From contig NZ_LZEU01000001.1 in assembly GCF_014490745.1 (NCBI RefSeq), forward strand, positions 1,008,501 through 1,072,500: a stretch of 64,000 nucleotides of DNA, in the 5' to 3' direction. A program made the translations under genes and the position numbers. Position 1 is the stretch's first letter. Each line of letters starts with the position of its first letter. Below the pieces are notes generated by a model, which saw only the letters and a list, made by a program, of their open reading frames with translations, was not told where the DNA came from and did no database searches. Of this stretch, positions 22,665 to 33,000 are shown one piece after another. Source of the DNA: Pseudomonas alcaligenes (GTDB taxonomy: Bacteria > Pseudomonadota > Gammaproteobacteria > Pseudomonadales > Pseudomonadaceae).

Positions 22665-23135
22665 CTAGTAGTTCTGTGGTGCTGGCAGCAGATACAGGCC
22701 GGTGGGGCTCATGGCGATGCGGTATTTGGTGACCTCGCCGGCAGTGATCTGCAGGGTCTGGCTGCGCAACTGCTCGAAGTGCGGCTGGCAGTGGCCGCCG
22801 CCGAGGACGCCGAGGCGCACCAGCACCTCGCCCGGTGGCAGGTTGAGGGTGACCGACTGGCCCTGGTACAGGCGGGTGGTCAGGTTGCCCTGCAGGTACA
22901 GGCCGATGTCGCAGGCGGTGGAGACTTCCAGGCGCTCGCGGGAGATCACCAGGATGCCGTAGTCGATGGGCGTCGGCAGCGTCATCGGCGCCGCCGGTAC
23001 GGCCATGGGGGTTGGCTGCGGTGGCGCCGGGGCCAGCTCGACCGGGGCTTCACTGGGTGGCGGCTCGCCCAGCGGCGTCTCGTCGGCCAGAACCGACAGG
23101 CTGAGCAGGGCAAGCAGGTACAGGAGTGGGCGCAT
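22665..23135 (-). CDS. Secreted protein of unknown function in the copper cluster
   Basis: 156 residues. MRPLLYLLALLSLSVLA is a signal peptide, followed by a low-complexity linker rich in proline and alanine (about 20-50) and a compact C-terminal part (about 52-156) with alternating strands: LVISRERLEVSTACDIGLYLQ, SVTLNLPPGEVLVRLGV and EVTKYRIAM. The pattern resembles a PEGA-like beta domain (bound small carbohydrate or surface region), but I cannot assign a family. Two cysteines (ACDI and GHCQ) could form a disulfide or bind metal. It lies between copA and copZ and is transcribed toward copA. Copper involvement is inferred only from position. Confidence 0.8.
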   Translation of the reverse strand: MRPLLYLLALLSLSVLADETPLGEPPPSEAPVELAPAPPQPTPMAVPAAPMTLPTPIDYGILVISRERLEVSTACDIGLYLQGNLTTRLYQGQSVTLNLPPGEVLVRLGVLGGGHCQPHFEQLRSQTLQITAGEVTKYRIAMSPTGLYLLPAPQNY

Positions 23136-23201
23136 GGCATCACCTGGGCTGGGACTGCCTTGAGCTTGGTTCAGCACAGGGATGACGACAAGTCGCAGGC
23201 C

Positions 23202-23232
23202 TTGACCTTGTCACGGTGGCAAGCTGGAAGCT
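23202..23232 (+). promoter_or_regulatory. CueR-type promoter of copZ
   Basis: TTGACC, a 19-base spacer (with ACCTTG...GGCAAG dyad halves) and GAAGCT, 32 bases before the copZ start. The same layout as the copA promoter but on the opposite strand, so CueR probably controls both. Confidence 0.78.
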
Positions 23233-23264
23233 GCAGTTATCCATCACCCCATGAGGCTATTCCC

Positions 23265-23462
23265 ATGCAGATCCTCAAAGTCTCCGGCATGTCCTGCGGT
23301 CACTGCGTACGTGCCATTACCCAGGCCATCCAGGCCGGCGATCCAGCAGCCGAGGTGCAGGTCGACCTGGCGGCCGGCGAAGTGCGGGTGGCCAGTCGGC
23401 TGAGCCTGGAGCAACTGCTGGCGGCGATCCGCGAAGAAGGTTATGTGGCCGAGCCGGCCTAG
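23265..23462 (+). CDS. copZ: CopZ-like copper chaperone
   Basis: 65 residues, one heavy-metal-associated domain: beta-alpha-beta-beta-alpha-beta fold with the Cu(I) site GMSCGHC at residues 8-14. Such chaperones hold Cu(I) in the cytoplasm and hand it to CopA. A GAGG ribosome site lies eight bases before the ATG at 23265. It has its own CueR-type promoter and is transcribed away from copA. The length is typical. Confidence 0.93.
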   Translation: MQILKVSGMSCGHCVRAITQAIQAGDPAAEVQVDLAAGEVRVASRLSLEQLLAAIREEGYVAEPA

Positions 23463-23490
23463 AGTCCGGGATGAATTGAGCCGCGCGGGT

Positions 23491-24120
23491 TCAGGCCGGC
23501 GGCTGCCAGTCACGCAGCAGGCCGCGCAGCAGCGCATCGATCAGCGCAGCGGTGTCGCGCAGCGGGTCGAACAGCGTGGGCGCGCGCGTCCAGTCGGTAA
23601 ACAGGCCGATGATCTGCGCATGCAGGGCGCGTGACGCCAGGCGCGGCGTCATTCCCGGTTGCAGGCGGGCCAGGCAGGCGGGCTGGGCGAACAGCTTTTC
23701 GACCAGCTCGATGAAGTGCTCGATAAAGGCATTGTGGCGCTGCTCGGCCTCGCGCAGTTCATCGGTGAACTCGCAGCGGTGCAGGAGGATGGTGAAGATG
23801 CGCCGCTTCTGCTCGTCGCGGGCCAGGTTCTCGATGGCCTCGATGCACAGCTCGCGCAGTGACAGCAGCGGGTCGATGCCATCGCAGCCGGACAGGCGCA
23901 GGGTCATCTGCTCCATCGGCAGGCGGATCTGGTTGAGCATCTCGTGAAACAGATGGGCCTTGTTCTCGAAGTGCCAGTACAGCGCGCCGCGGGTCACCCC
24001 GGCGGCGCGCGAGATCTGTTCGAGCGTGCTGTGGGCCACGCCCTTTTCCAGGAATAACTGCTCGGCCGCCGCCAGGATGGCGACGCGAGTCTGTTCGGCT
24101 TGTTCTTTGGTTCGGCGCAT
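23491..24120 (-). CDS. TetR-family repressor of the RND efflux operon (AcrR/TtgR-like)
   Basis: 209 residues. The N-terminal TetR helix-turn-helix is textbook: AAEQLFLEKGVAHSTLEQIS, AAGVTRGALYWHFENKAHLF. The C-terminal part (about 80-200) fits the TetR_C_2 (AcrR/MexR-like TtgR) drug-binding domain, with FEHFIELVEKLF-like helices. It is divergent from the RND adaptor gene, with 153 bases between them, the arrangement of TtgR/AcrR repressors that are released by hydrophobic drugs. The gene converges with copZ. Confidence 0.9.
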   Translation of the reverse strand: MRRTKEQAEQTRVAILAAAEQLFLEKGVAHSTLEQISRAAGVTRGALYWHFENKAHLFHEMLNQIRLPMEQMTLRLSGCDGIDPLLSLRELCIEAIENLARDEQKRRIFTILLHRCEFTDELREAEQRHNAFIEHFIELVEKLFAQPACLARLQPGMTPRLASRALHAQIIGLFTDWTRAPTLFDPLRDTAALIDALLRGLLRDWQPPA

Positions 24121-24273
24121 GGCGGGTGGGCGGAATCCGTCTAGGCTCTTGTTCTGGGGAACTCAGTGTAATGATTTTTGTGCCGGCGTCTGGTTTGTCG
24201 GTACCGGTGGGCGCCATTGCGCAGCACCTTTTCTGGCTCCTTTTGCCTATCCAAGATGTCATGGAGACAACCA

Positions 24274-25422
24274 ATGCTTTCTCGACCACTACCTTTCGCG
24301 CTCAACGTGCTGGCTCTGGGCATGCTGTTCAGTCCGTTTCTGCAGGCCGCCGATCCCGCCCAGCAGATGCCGCCGCCTGAGGTGGTGGTAGAGGCCGCCA
24401 AGGTCGAGTCGTTACCGCTGCAGTTCGAGTACCCGGCGCGCACCGCCGGTTTCCGCGAGGTACAGGTACGTGCCCAGGTCAGCGGCATCCTGCAGGAGCG
24501 CACTTACCAGGAAGGCAGCCAGGTCAAGCGCGGCGAGGTGCTGTTCCGCATCGACCCGCGTCCTTATCAGGCCGCGCTGGCCCGGGCCAAGGGCACCCTG
24601 GCGCAGGAACAGGCGCGCTACCGGCAGACCGACCGCGACCTCAAGCGCATCCGCGAGCTGCAGAAGAAGGGCTTCGCCAGCGAGAGCGAGCTGGACAACG
24701 CAGTGTCCAACTTCGAGCAGAGCAAGGCCAATATCGAGGCGGCCAAGGCCGAGGTGCAGGCCAAGCAGATCGACCTCGACTACACCACGGTGGAGGCGCC
24801 GATTTCCGGTATCACCAGCAAGGAGACGGTGTCCGAAGGCAGCCTGATGGTGGCCGGCGACCCGAATGCCAGCCTGCTGACCCAGATCACCCAGCTCGAT
24901 CCCATCTACGTCAACTTCGCCGCCCCGGATCGCGAGGTCTCCAGTGTGCGTCAGGGCCTGCAGGACGGCAGCCTGGTGCGCGAGGGCGGCCAGCGCATGA
25001 GTGTGGAAATCAAGTTCAGCGACGGCTCCAGTTACCCGGTCGAGGGCAAGGTCGACTTCACCGACAGCCTGATCGATCGCAGCACCGGTACCGTCAGTGC
25101 CCGTGCCGTGGTGCCCAACCCGGATCAGGCGCTGATGCCGGGGCAGTTCGTGCGGGTGGTGGTCAAGGGCATCAACAAGCCTAATGCGATCACCGTGCCG
25201 GAGCGTGCACTGTCCCAGGGGCCGAATGGCACCTTCGTCTATGTGGTGGACGAGCAGGGCCTGGCGCGTATCCGTCCGGTCGGCACGGCACATACCGCCG
25301 GCGGCCGCTGGGTGGTGGAAAGCGGTATCGAGGCCGGTGACAAGGTGATAGTCGAGGGCCTGCCCAAGGTTCGCCCCAATGCGCCGGTCAAGGTGGTCGA
25401 AGCCGCCGCTGCCAAGCAGTAA
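24274..25422 (+). CDS. RND efflux periplasmic adaptor subunit
   Basis: 382 residues, the membrane-fusion subunit that links an RND pump to an outer-membrane channel. Signal region ends LQAADPA with no lipobox Cys, so unlike MexA or AcrA it seems not to be lipidated and may be cleaved by signal peptidase I. Lipoyl half-motif VRAQVSGILQERTYQEGSQV, a coiled-coil hairpin (about 105-165), the second half VEAPISGITS, and a beta-barrel domain follow. GGAG lies a few bases before the chosen ATG. The RND pump gene is 12 bases downstream. Confidence 0.92.
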   Translation: MLSRPLPFALNVLALGMLFSPFLQAADPAQQMPPPEVVVEAAKVESLPLQFEYPARTAGFREVQVRAQVSGILQERTYQEGSQVKRGEVLFRIDPRPYQAALARAKGTLAQEQARYRQTDRDLKRIRELQKKGFASESELDNAVSNFEQSKANIEAAKAEVQAKQIDLDYTTVEAPISGITSKETVSEGSLMVAGDPNASLLTQITQLDPIYVNFAAPDREVSSVRQGLQDGSLVREGGQRMSVEIKFSDGSSYPVEGKVDFTDSLIDRSTGTVSARAVVPNPDQALMPGQFVRVVVKGINKPNAITVPERALSQGPNGTFVYVVDEQGLARIRPVGTAHTAGGRWVVESGIEAGDKVIVEGLPKVRPNAPVKVVEAAAAKQ

Positions 25423-25434
25423 GGAGCAAGGCCC

Positions 25435-28400
25435 GTGATCTCCAAGTTCTTTATCGATCGACCGATCTTCGCCGCGGTGATTTCCATCGTCATCATCCTG
25501 GCCGGCCTCGCCGCCATGCGTGCGCTGCCCATTGCCCAGTACCCCGAGATCCTGCCGCCGCAGGTGTCGGTGACGGCGGCCTATCCCGGGGCCAGCTCGC
25601 AGGTCATCGCGGAAACCGTGGCCGCGCCGCTGGAGCAGGAAATCAACGGCGTCGAGGGCATGATCTACCAGTTGTCCAACTCCGACAGCAACGGCGCCAT
25701 GAGCCTGACCGTGTACTTCGAGGTCGGTACCGACCCCGATCAGGCCACCATCAACGTCAACAACAAGGTGCAGGCGGCGCTGGCCAAGTTGCCCGAGGAA
25801 GTGCGCCGCCAGGGGGTGAAGGTGGAGAAGAAGTCCTCCGACATCCTGCAGGTGGTGACCCTGTTCTCGCCCGATGGCTCGCGTGACCCGATCTTCATCA
25901 GCAACTACGCGCTGATCAACGTCATCGACGAGCTCAAGCGCATTCACGGGGTGGGCGACGCCAGCCAGTTCGGCTCCAAGGACTACTCCATGCGCATCTG
26001 GCTACGGCCGGACAAGCTGGCGCAGTACGACCTGACGCCCAGCGACGTGGTCAGCGCGATCCAGGAGCAGAACTCGCAGTTCGCCGCCGGTAACTTTGGC
26101 AAGGAGCCGCTCGCGTCGCCGCAGGACTTCACCTACACGGTGAGCACCAAGGGCCGCTTCACCACCCCGGCGGAGTTCGAGCAGGTCATCCTGCGTACCG
26201 ACGCAACCGGTGCCAGCCTGCTGCTCAAGGATGTCGCGCGGATCGAGCTGGGCGCCCAGGACTACTCCCTGGTGACCAGCCTCAACGGCAAGCAGAACGC
26301 CGCCTTCGGCATCTACCTGCAGCCCGGCGCCAACGCCCTGGACACTGCCGATGCGGTACAGGCAACCATGGAGCGGCTGGCCAAGCGCTTCCCCGAGGGC
26401 ATCGCTTACAAGATTCCCTACGACACCACCAAGTTCGTCAAGGTCTCCATCGAGGAGGTGATCCACACCTTCGTCGAGGCCCTGGTGCTGGTGATGCTGG
26501 TGGTGTTCATCTTCCTGCAGAACTGGCGCGCCACGCTGATCCCCGTGCTGGCCATTCCGGTGTCGCTGATCGGCACCTTCGCCGGCATGTATATGCTCGG
26601 CTTCTCGATCAACCTGCTGACCCTGTTCGGCATGGTGCTGGCCATCGGCATCGTGGTGGACGACGCCATCGTGGTGCTGGAGAACGTCGAACGGGTGATG
26701 CGCACCGAGAAGCTCAGCCCGCGCGAGGCGGCGATCAAGGCCATGGAGGAGGTGACCGGGCCGATCGTCGCCATCGTCCTGGTACTGTGCGCCGTGTTCA
26801 TCCCGGTCGGCTTCCTCGGCGGCCTGGCCGGGCAGATGTACAAGCAGTTCGCGATCACCATCGCGGTGTCGGTGGTGATCTCCGGCATTGTCGCGCTGAC
26901 CCTGTCGCCGGCGCTCTGTGCACTGATCCTCAAGCCCGAGCACAAGGAGCCGGCGGCGCCGTTCCGCTGGTTCAACAATGCCTTCGAACGCTTTACCAGT
27001 GGCTACACCGCCGGCGTGCAGTTCTTCCTCAAGCGCTCGCTGGTCGGCCTGGCGCTGTTCGGCGGGATGATCGCCATCATGGTGCTGCTGTTCGGCCGGG
27101 TGCCCGGCTCGCTGGTGCCGGACGAGGATCAGGGCTATGTGATCAATGCCTACTTCCTGCCGCCCGCTGCCTCGCTGGGGCGTACCGAGCAGGTCACCAG
27201 CGCGGTGACCGAGGAGCTGATGCAGCACCCGGCGGTGCAGGACGTGGTGACCTTCGCCGGCTTCGACGTGCTGACCTTCGGCACCCGCAGCAACGCCGGG
27301 GTGTCCTTCGTGCCGCTGAAGGACTGGAAGGAGCGCACCACGCCCGAGCTGGATGCACGCAACCTGCCGCGGCAGTTCATGGGCATGGGCGCCAAGCAGA
27401 AGGACGCCCTGGTGATGACCTTCAACCCGCCGCCGATCAGCGGCATGAGTACCACCGGTGGCTTCGAGGCCTATATCCAGGATCGCAGCGGCGGCTCCAT
27501 CGAGGAGCTCAGCGCGGTAGTGCAGAAGTTCATCGCCGCCGCGGCCAAGCGTCCGGAGCTGGCGGGGGTCAACAGCACCTTCCACGCCGACGTGCCGCAG
27601 TACTTCGTCGACCTCGACCGCACCAAGGCGCGCGCCCTGGGCGTGGCGATCAACGACGTGTTCACCGCCATGCAGGCGACCTTCGGCAGCTACTACGTCA
27701 ACGACTTCAACCTGTATGGCCGCACCTGGCAGGTCAGCCTGCAGTCGGAGTCGAACTTCCGTCGCAATCCGGAAGACCTCAACCAGGTCTATGTGCGCTC
27801 CAGCGGTGGCGACCTGATTCCGCTGACTTCCCTGGTGCGCGTGCAGCGCATCCTCGGCCCGGACTCCTACGCGCGTTTCAACGTCTATCCGGCAGCCAAG
27901 CTGCTCGGCGGGCCGGCGCCGGGCTACAGCTCCGGGCAGGCGCTGGAGGCCATGCAGGAAGTGGCCGATGAGGTGCTTGGCGAGCAGTACAACCTGGCCT
28001 GGATCGGTTCGGCCTACCAGGAACTGGCGACCCAGGGCTCGGGCAGCACCGCGTTCATCTTCGGCCTGATCCTGGTGTTCCTGATCCTCGCCGCTCAGTA
28101 CGAGCGCTGGACCCTGCCGATGGCGGTGGTCACCGCCGTGCCCTTCGCGGTGTTCGGTGCGATCGTGGCGATCTGGTTACGCGGCCTGGCCAACGACGTG
28201 TACTTCCAGGTCGGCCTGGTGACCCTGATCGGCCTGGCGGCGAAGAACGCCATCCTGATCATCGAGTTCGCCGTACTGTGCCGCGAGGAGCAGAAGATGG
28301 GCATCTTCGAGGCGGCGATGGAGGCGGCCAAGCTGCGTTTCCGGCCGATCGTAATGACCTCGCTGGCCTTCATCCTCGGTTGTGTGCCGCTGGCCATCAG

Positions 28401-28569
28401 CAGTGGCGCCGGTTCGGCCAGCCGTCATTCGATCGGTACCGGGGTGATCGGCGGCATGCTCGCCGCCACCCTGCTGGCGACCTTCCTGATCCCCATGTTC
28501 TACCTGCTGGTGGAGTCCCTGGCCGCCAAGCTCGACCGAAAGAAAACTGCAGTCCCGCACGCCGAGTGA
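25435..28569 (+). CDS. RND multidrug efflux transporter, permease subunit
   Basis: 1044 residues, inner-membrane trimeric proton/drug antiporter of the HAE-1 family (AcrB, MexB, TtgB class). Twelve membrane helices; the proton-relay Asp pair is in [16 protein letters not shown], and the N-terminal [15 protein letters not shown] is the family signature. Starts with GTG, 12 bases after the adaptor stop. No outer-membrane factor gene follows, so it must borrow a TolC/OprM-type channel encoded elsewhere. The divergent TetR protein is the likely repressor. Substrates cannot be told from sequence. Confidence 0.95.
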   Translation: MISKFFIDRPIFAAVISIVIILAGLAAMRALPIAQYPEILPPQVSVTAAYPGASSQVIAETVAAPLEQEINGVEGMIYQLSNSDSNGAMSLTVYFEVGTDPDQATINVNNKVQAALAKLPEEVRRQGVKVEKKSSDILQVVTLFSPDGSRDPIFISNYALINVIDELKRIHGVGDASQFGSKDYSMRIWLRPDKLAQYDLTPSDVVSAIQEQNSQFAAGNFGKEPLASPQDFTYTVSTKGRFTTPAEFEQVILRTDATGASLLLKDVARIELGAQDYSLVTSLNGKQNAAFGIYLQPGANALDTADAVQATMERLAKRFPEGIAYKIPYDTTKFVKVSIEEVIHTFVEALVLVMLVVFIFLQNWRATLIPVLAIPVSLIGTFAGMYMLGFSINLLTLFGMVLAIGIVVDDAIVVLENVERVMRTEKLSPREAAIKAMEEVTGPIVAIVLVLCAVFIPVGFLGGLAGQMYKQFAITIAVSVVISGIVALTLSPALCALILKPEHKEPAAPFRWFNNAFERFTSGYTAGVQFFLKRSLVGLALFGGMIAIMVLLFGRVPGSLVPDEDQGYVINAYFLPPAASLGRTEQVTSAVTEELMQHPAVQDVVTFAGFDVLTFGTRSNAGVSFVPLKDWKERTTPELDARNLPRQFMGMGAKQKDALVMTFNPPPISGMSTTGGFEAYIQDRSGGSIEELSAVVQKFIAAAAKRPELAGVNSTFHADVPQYFVDLDRTKARALGVAINDVFTAMQATFGSYYVNDFNLYGRTWQVSLQSESNFRRNPEDLNQVYVRSSGGDLIPLTSLVRVQRILGPDSYARFNVYPAAKLLGGPAPGYSSGQALEAMQEVADEVLGEQYNLAWIGSAYQELATQGSGSTAFIFGLILVFLILAAQYERWTLPMAVVTAVPFAVFGAIVAIWLRGLANDVYFQVGLVTLIGLAAKNAILIIEFAVLCREEQKMGIFEAAMEAAKLRFRPIVMTSLAFILGCVPLAISSGAGSASRHSIGTGVIGGMLAATLLATFLIPMFYLLVESLAAKLDRKKTAVPHAE

Positions 28570-28585
28570 GGTAACGTAACGGCAG

Positions 28586-28614
28586 CGCCCGCCACCCGGC
28601 GGGCGTTACCATTT
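28586..28614 (+). terminator. Probable terminator after the RND operon
   Basis: CGCCCGCC-ACCC-GGCGGGCG hairpin followed by TTACCATTTTC. The T tract is imperfect, so termination may be partial. Confidence 0.55.
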
Positions 28615-28653
28615 TCACGCCGGAGCCTGCCCGGCTGCAGTACTGGGTACCCG

Positions 28654-29841
28654 ATGAAATTACGCATCCTGCTGATCCTTGGCTGGCTCAGCGCCTTTGG
28701 CCCGATGGCCATCGACTTCTATCTGCCGACCTTCCCGAGCCTGGCGACCTTCTTCGCCACCGACGTCGAACACATCCAGCTGTCGCTGGCTTCCTACTTC
28801 GCCGGCATCGCCATCGGCCAACTGGCCTACGGGCCGATGGCCGACCGCTTCGGCCGGCGCGTGCCGCTGCTGGTCGGGGTGGTGTTGTTCACCCTGGCCT
28901 CGCTGGCCTGTGCTCTGGCGCAGAGCCTGGAATGGCTGATCGTCGCGCGCTTCGTCCAGGCCCTCGGTGGCTGCGCTGGCATGGTCATCTCGCGGGCGGT
29001 GGTGCGCGACCTGTGCGACCCGCTGCAGTCGGCCAAGGTGTTTTCCAAGCTGATGCTGGTGATGGGCGTGGCGCCGATCCTGGCGCCGATGGGCGGCGGC
29101 ATCCTGTTGCAGCTGTTCGGCTGGCAGGCGGTGTTCCATGGCCTGATGCTGTTCAGCGCCCTGTGTCTGCTGGCTGTGCTGCTGTGGTTGCCGGAAACCC
29201 TTTCCGCACAGGGGCCGCGGCCACCCTTGAGTGGAGCGCTGAAGCGCTACCTGCAGTTGCTGCGCGACCCGCTGCTGATTGGCTACGGCCTGACCGGCGG
29301 CGTGGCCATGGCCGGGATGTTCGCCTACATCGCCGGCTCACCCTTTGTCTTCATCGAGCTGTATGGGGTGTCGCCGCAGCACTACGGCTGGTTGTTCGGG
29401 GCCAATGCGGCGGGCTTCATCCTCACTGCCCAGCTCAACGGCTGGCTGCTGCGCCGGCATGGCCCGGCCTACTGGCTGCCGCGTACCGTGTGGGTCTACC
29501 TGCTGGCGGCGCTGGTGTTCCTGCTGGTGTGCCTGACCCAGCCACAAAGCCTGTGGCCGCTGCTGCCGCCGCTGTTCATCAGCATTGCCAGCCTGTCCTG
29601 CATCCTGCCCAATGCCACGGCCTGTGCCATGGCCGGGCAGGGAGCGCAGGCCGGCAGCGCCTCGGCGCTGATCGGCTCGCTGCAGTTCTGCGTGGCGGCA
29701 GGAGCTACGGCGCTGGTCGGTGCCCTGCACGATGGCACGGCACGACCGGTGGCGCTGGTGATCTTCGGCTGCGCGACGCTGACCGTGCTGCTGGCGCTGC
29801 TGACTACCCGCAAGGCACGGCAGGGTGCCCTGGAGTTCTAG
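28654..29841 (+). CDS. Bcr/CflA-family MFS drug exporter
   Basis: 395 residues, twelve predicted membrane helices, major facilitator fold. The Bcr/CflA (DHA1) signature is visible: AIDFYLPTFPSLATFF in helix 1, GPMADRFGRRVPLL in the first loop (motif A), and RFVQALGGCAGMVISRAVVRD in helix 4-5 (antiporter region). Members export bicyclomycin, chloramphenicol or sulfonamides. It lies 84 bases downstream of the RND pump in the same direction, with a partial terminator between, so it may be partly co-expressed. Substrate unknown. Confidence 0.92.
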   Translation: MKLRILLILGWLSAFGPMAIDFYLPTFPSLATFFATDVEHIQLSLASYFAGIAIGQLAYGPMADRFGRRVPLLVGVVLFTLASLACALAQSLEWLIVARFVQALGGCAGMVISRAVVRDLCDPLQSAKVFSKLMLVMGVAPILAPMGGGILLQLFGWQAVFHGLMLFSALCLLAVLLWLPETLSAQGPRPPLSGALKRYLQLLRDPLLIGYGLTGGVAMAGMFAYIAGSPFVFIELYGVSPQHYGWLFGANAAGFILTAQLNGWLLRRHGPAYWLPRTVWVYLLAALVFLLVCLTQPQSLWPLLPPLFISIASLSCILPNATACAMAGQGAQAGSASALIGSLQFCVAAGATALVGALHDGTARPVALVIFGCATLTVLLALLTTRKARQGALEF

Positions 29842-29844
29842 CCC

Positions 29845-30024
29845 TCAGACTGCGGCACGCAGACTGGTTTCGGGCAGGCGGTGCGGCGCCTGCAGGCGGC
29901 TTTCGAGGGTGGCGACGAAATCGCGGGCTTCGCGTTCCGTATGAAAGCTCACGCTATGTCGATCCAGGCATACCTGCCAGCGCTCGCCTTGCGGCGTATT
30001 GATCGGGCGGACGAGAATTTTCAT
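29845..30024 (-). CDS. Small conserved-looking protein, 59 residues
   Basis: MKILVRPINTPQGERWQVCL starts a 59-residue protein with a good AGGAGG ribosome site seven bases before the ATG and strong G/C third-position bias. It begins with a beta hairpin-like half and continues with a basic helix (TEREARDFVATLESRLQ). It has no signal peptide or metal motif and I do not recognise a family. It converges with the Bcr/CflA gene (three bases between stops) and lies before the PAS/GGDEF/EAL gene. Confidence 0.8.
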   Translation of the reverse strand: MKILVRPINTPQGERWQVCLDRHSVSFHTEREARDFVATLESRLQAPHRLPETSLRAAV

Positions 30025-30088
30025 GGCGCGGCCTCCTGGGAAGGAGGTTGCAGTTTAGTCCTCGTCTGTTGCAGCTAGCTGATCTGGA

Positions 30089-33000
30089 TCAACCAACCGA
30101 CTGATGGTCGCTGCGTAGCCAGTTGACCAGCTGGATGGCGCTCAGCGGCTTGCTGAACAGGTAGCCCTGGCAGTAGTCGCAGCCCAGCTGGCGCATGGCC
30201 TGCAGCTGGGCCTGGGTCTCCACGCCCTCGGCCAGCACGCGCAGCTTGAGGTTGCGCGCCAGGCCGACGATGGTGGCGGTGATTTCCAGGTTGGCCTGAT
30301 CCTCCGGCACGCCCTGCATGAAGCTCTGGTCGATCTTCAGCTTGTCCAGCGGGAAGCGACGCAGATAGGCCAGCGACGAGTAGCCGGTGCCGAAGTCGTC
30401 GATGGCCAGCTTCAGCCCCAGGCTCTTGAGGGCCACCAGGGTATCGCGGGCCTGTTCGACGTTATCCATCAGGGCGCCTTCGGTGATCTCCAGTTCCAGG
30501 CACTCGGCCGGCAGGCCGCTGTCGTGCAGGGCCTCGCGCACCTGCTGCAGCAGGTCGGCCTGGCGGAACTGGCGGGGCGACAGGTTGACCGCCAGGGTCT
30601 GCAGCGGCAGGCCCTGGCGGCGCCAGAACTGCATCTGCCGGCAGGCCTCGCGCAGCACCCAGGTGCCGATCGGCACGATCAGTCCGGTATCTTCGGCCAG
30701 GGGGATGAACTGCGCCGGGGAGATCATGCCCTGCTCGCTGTTCCAGCGCAGCAGCGCTTCCACACCGATGGCACGGCCGCTGTGACTGTCCACCAGCGGC
30801 TGGTAGTGGAGGGTCAACTCGTTGCGCTTGAGTGCCTGGCGCAACTGGACTTCCAGGGTCAGGCGGGTGTGCGCCTGGTGGGTCAGGCCCTGGGTGTAGA
30901 AGCGGAACGTGTTGCGCCCTTCCTGCTTGGCCTGGTGCAAGGCGGCGTCGGCGTTGCGCAGCAGCTCCTCGACGGACAGGCCGTCGTCCGGGTACAGGCT
31001 GATGCCGATGCTGGCGCTCAGGTAAGCCTCGCGGCCGTTGTCCAGCGATAACGGGCGCTCCAGCAGTTCGAGCAGGGTGCGGGCGATGTTGGCCGCTTCT
31101 TCCGGGCGTTGCAGGTTCTCCAGTACCACGAGGAATTCGTCACTGCTCAGGCGCGCCAGGGTGTCCTCGTTGCGCAGGCGTTGCTGCAGGCGCCGGGCCA
31201 CGGCGATCAGCAGCTCGTCGCCGACCTTGTGGCCTAGGCCTTCATTGATGGTCTTGAAGTGGTCGAGGTCGAAACACAGCACGGCCACCCGTTCCTGGTG
31301 ACGCTGGGCATGCTCCAGGGCGTGGCTGAGGCGCTCACTGGCGTACAGGCGGTTGGGCAGGTCGGTGAGCGGATCGAAGTGCACCAGGTGGGCCAGGCGC
31401 TCCTGGCTGTCGCGGTACTGGCTGAGGTCGGTGAAGGTCAGCACGTACTGCGGCTGCAGCGGGTCGCAGTCGCGCACCCGGCTGACGGTGAGCCAGAAGG
31501 GGAAGGTCGAGCCATCGCGCCGGCGACTGTTCAGCTCGCCCTGCCAATGCCCGTCTGCGCGCACTTTGCGCCACAGCGAGCGGTAGCGCACCCGTTCCAG
31601 GCTGTTGCCGGACAGCAGCGGCAGGCGGTGGCCGATGGCCTGCTGCTGGCTCAGTCCGGTGATTTCGCTGAAGGCCGGGTTGCTGGTGAGGATGCGCCGG
31701 TTGGCGTCGATGATGACGATGGCCTCCTGGGTGTTGTCGAACACTGTCGAGGCCTGGCGCAGGGCCTGCTCCTGCTGCTTGCGCAGGGCGATGTCCTCGA
31801 CCACCGAGATGAAGTAATTGGGCTCGCCGTTGGCATGGCGTACCAGGGTGACACTGAGGTTGGCCCAGAACAGACTGCCGTCGCGGCGCCGATAGCGTTT
31901 CTCCATGCTGTAGCTGCGAATCTCGCCCTGCAGCAGGCGTTCCACCTGGATCAGGTCGGCGGCCAGATCGTCGGCGTAGGTGAGATCCTGAAAGGTCATG
32001 CCGAGCAGTTCGTCCAGGCTGTAGCCATACATCTGGCAGAGCTTCTGGTTGACCCGCAGCCAGCGCCCGTCCGGGGCCAGGTGGGCGATGCCGACGGCGG
32101 CCTGCTCGAAGGTGGCGCGAAAGCGCAGCTCGCTTTGCAGGCGTTCGGCGTCGCGCTGCGACTGACGCACGGCGAGCCCGGCCAGGCGGGTGAACTCGGT
32201 GACCAGGGCCACGTCATCGGGAGCCGGGCGGGTCGGGTAGCGGTAGTAGATGCCGAAGGTACCGAGCACCTGGTTCTGGTCATTCTTGAACGGCAGCGAC
32301 CAGCAGGCGCGCAGGCCGCAGTCCAGGGCCAGGTCGCGGTAGTCGAGCCAGTTGGGGTGGCGCTGCAGGTCTTCGGCGATGGTCAGCTCGCCGGTGGCGG
32401 CGGCATGCCCGCAGCTGCCCAGCTGGGCCTGCGCCGGTATGCCGTCCACCGCGCGGTTATAGCGCTCAGGCAGGCTGGGGGCGGCCAGCACATGCAGGTT
32501 GCCCTTCTCCAGCAGCATGATGGAGATGAGCATCTCCGGGTTGATCTGCTCCAGGCGCCGGGCCATGTCATCGCAGGTACGCGCCAGCGGCTGCTGCGCC
32601 AGCAGGCTGTCCAGCACGGCATTGCGCGCCTCCTGCAGAGCTTGGGTCTGGCGTCGCTCGTGGATGTCGCTGAGGCTGCCGCGCAGGCCCTGGCCGCGCT
32701 GGGCGCCGCTGGCCAGGCGCAGAGATATCCAGCGGTGCTGGCCGCCGGCCTCGCGCAGGCGGCTGTCGCCCTGCCAGCCGCTGCTTTGCTGGGCGAGGAT
32801 GCGTGAAACCTGCTCGCCGATGAACGGCTGCTGGCTGTCCTCGATGAACTCCAGCAGCGGGCGCCCCAGGCTTTCCTGGATGCTGTGGCCGGTCAGGGTC
32901 TGCCAGGACGGGTTGAGGAAGCTCAGGCGGCCGGCGCTGTCGGTGAGGAAGATCACCTCGTGCAGCTGTTCCACCAGTTCACGGTAGCGCGACTCGCTGG

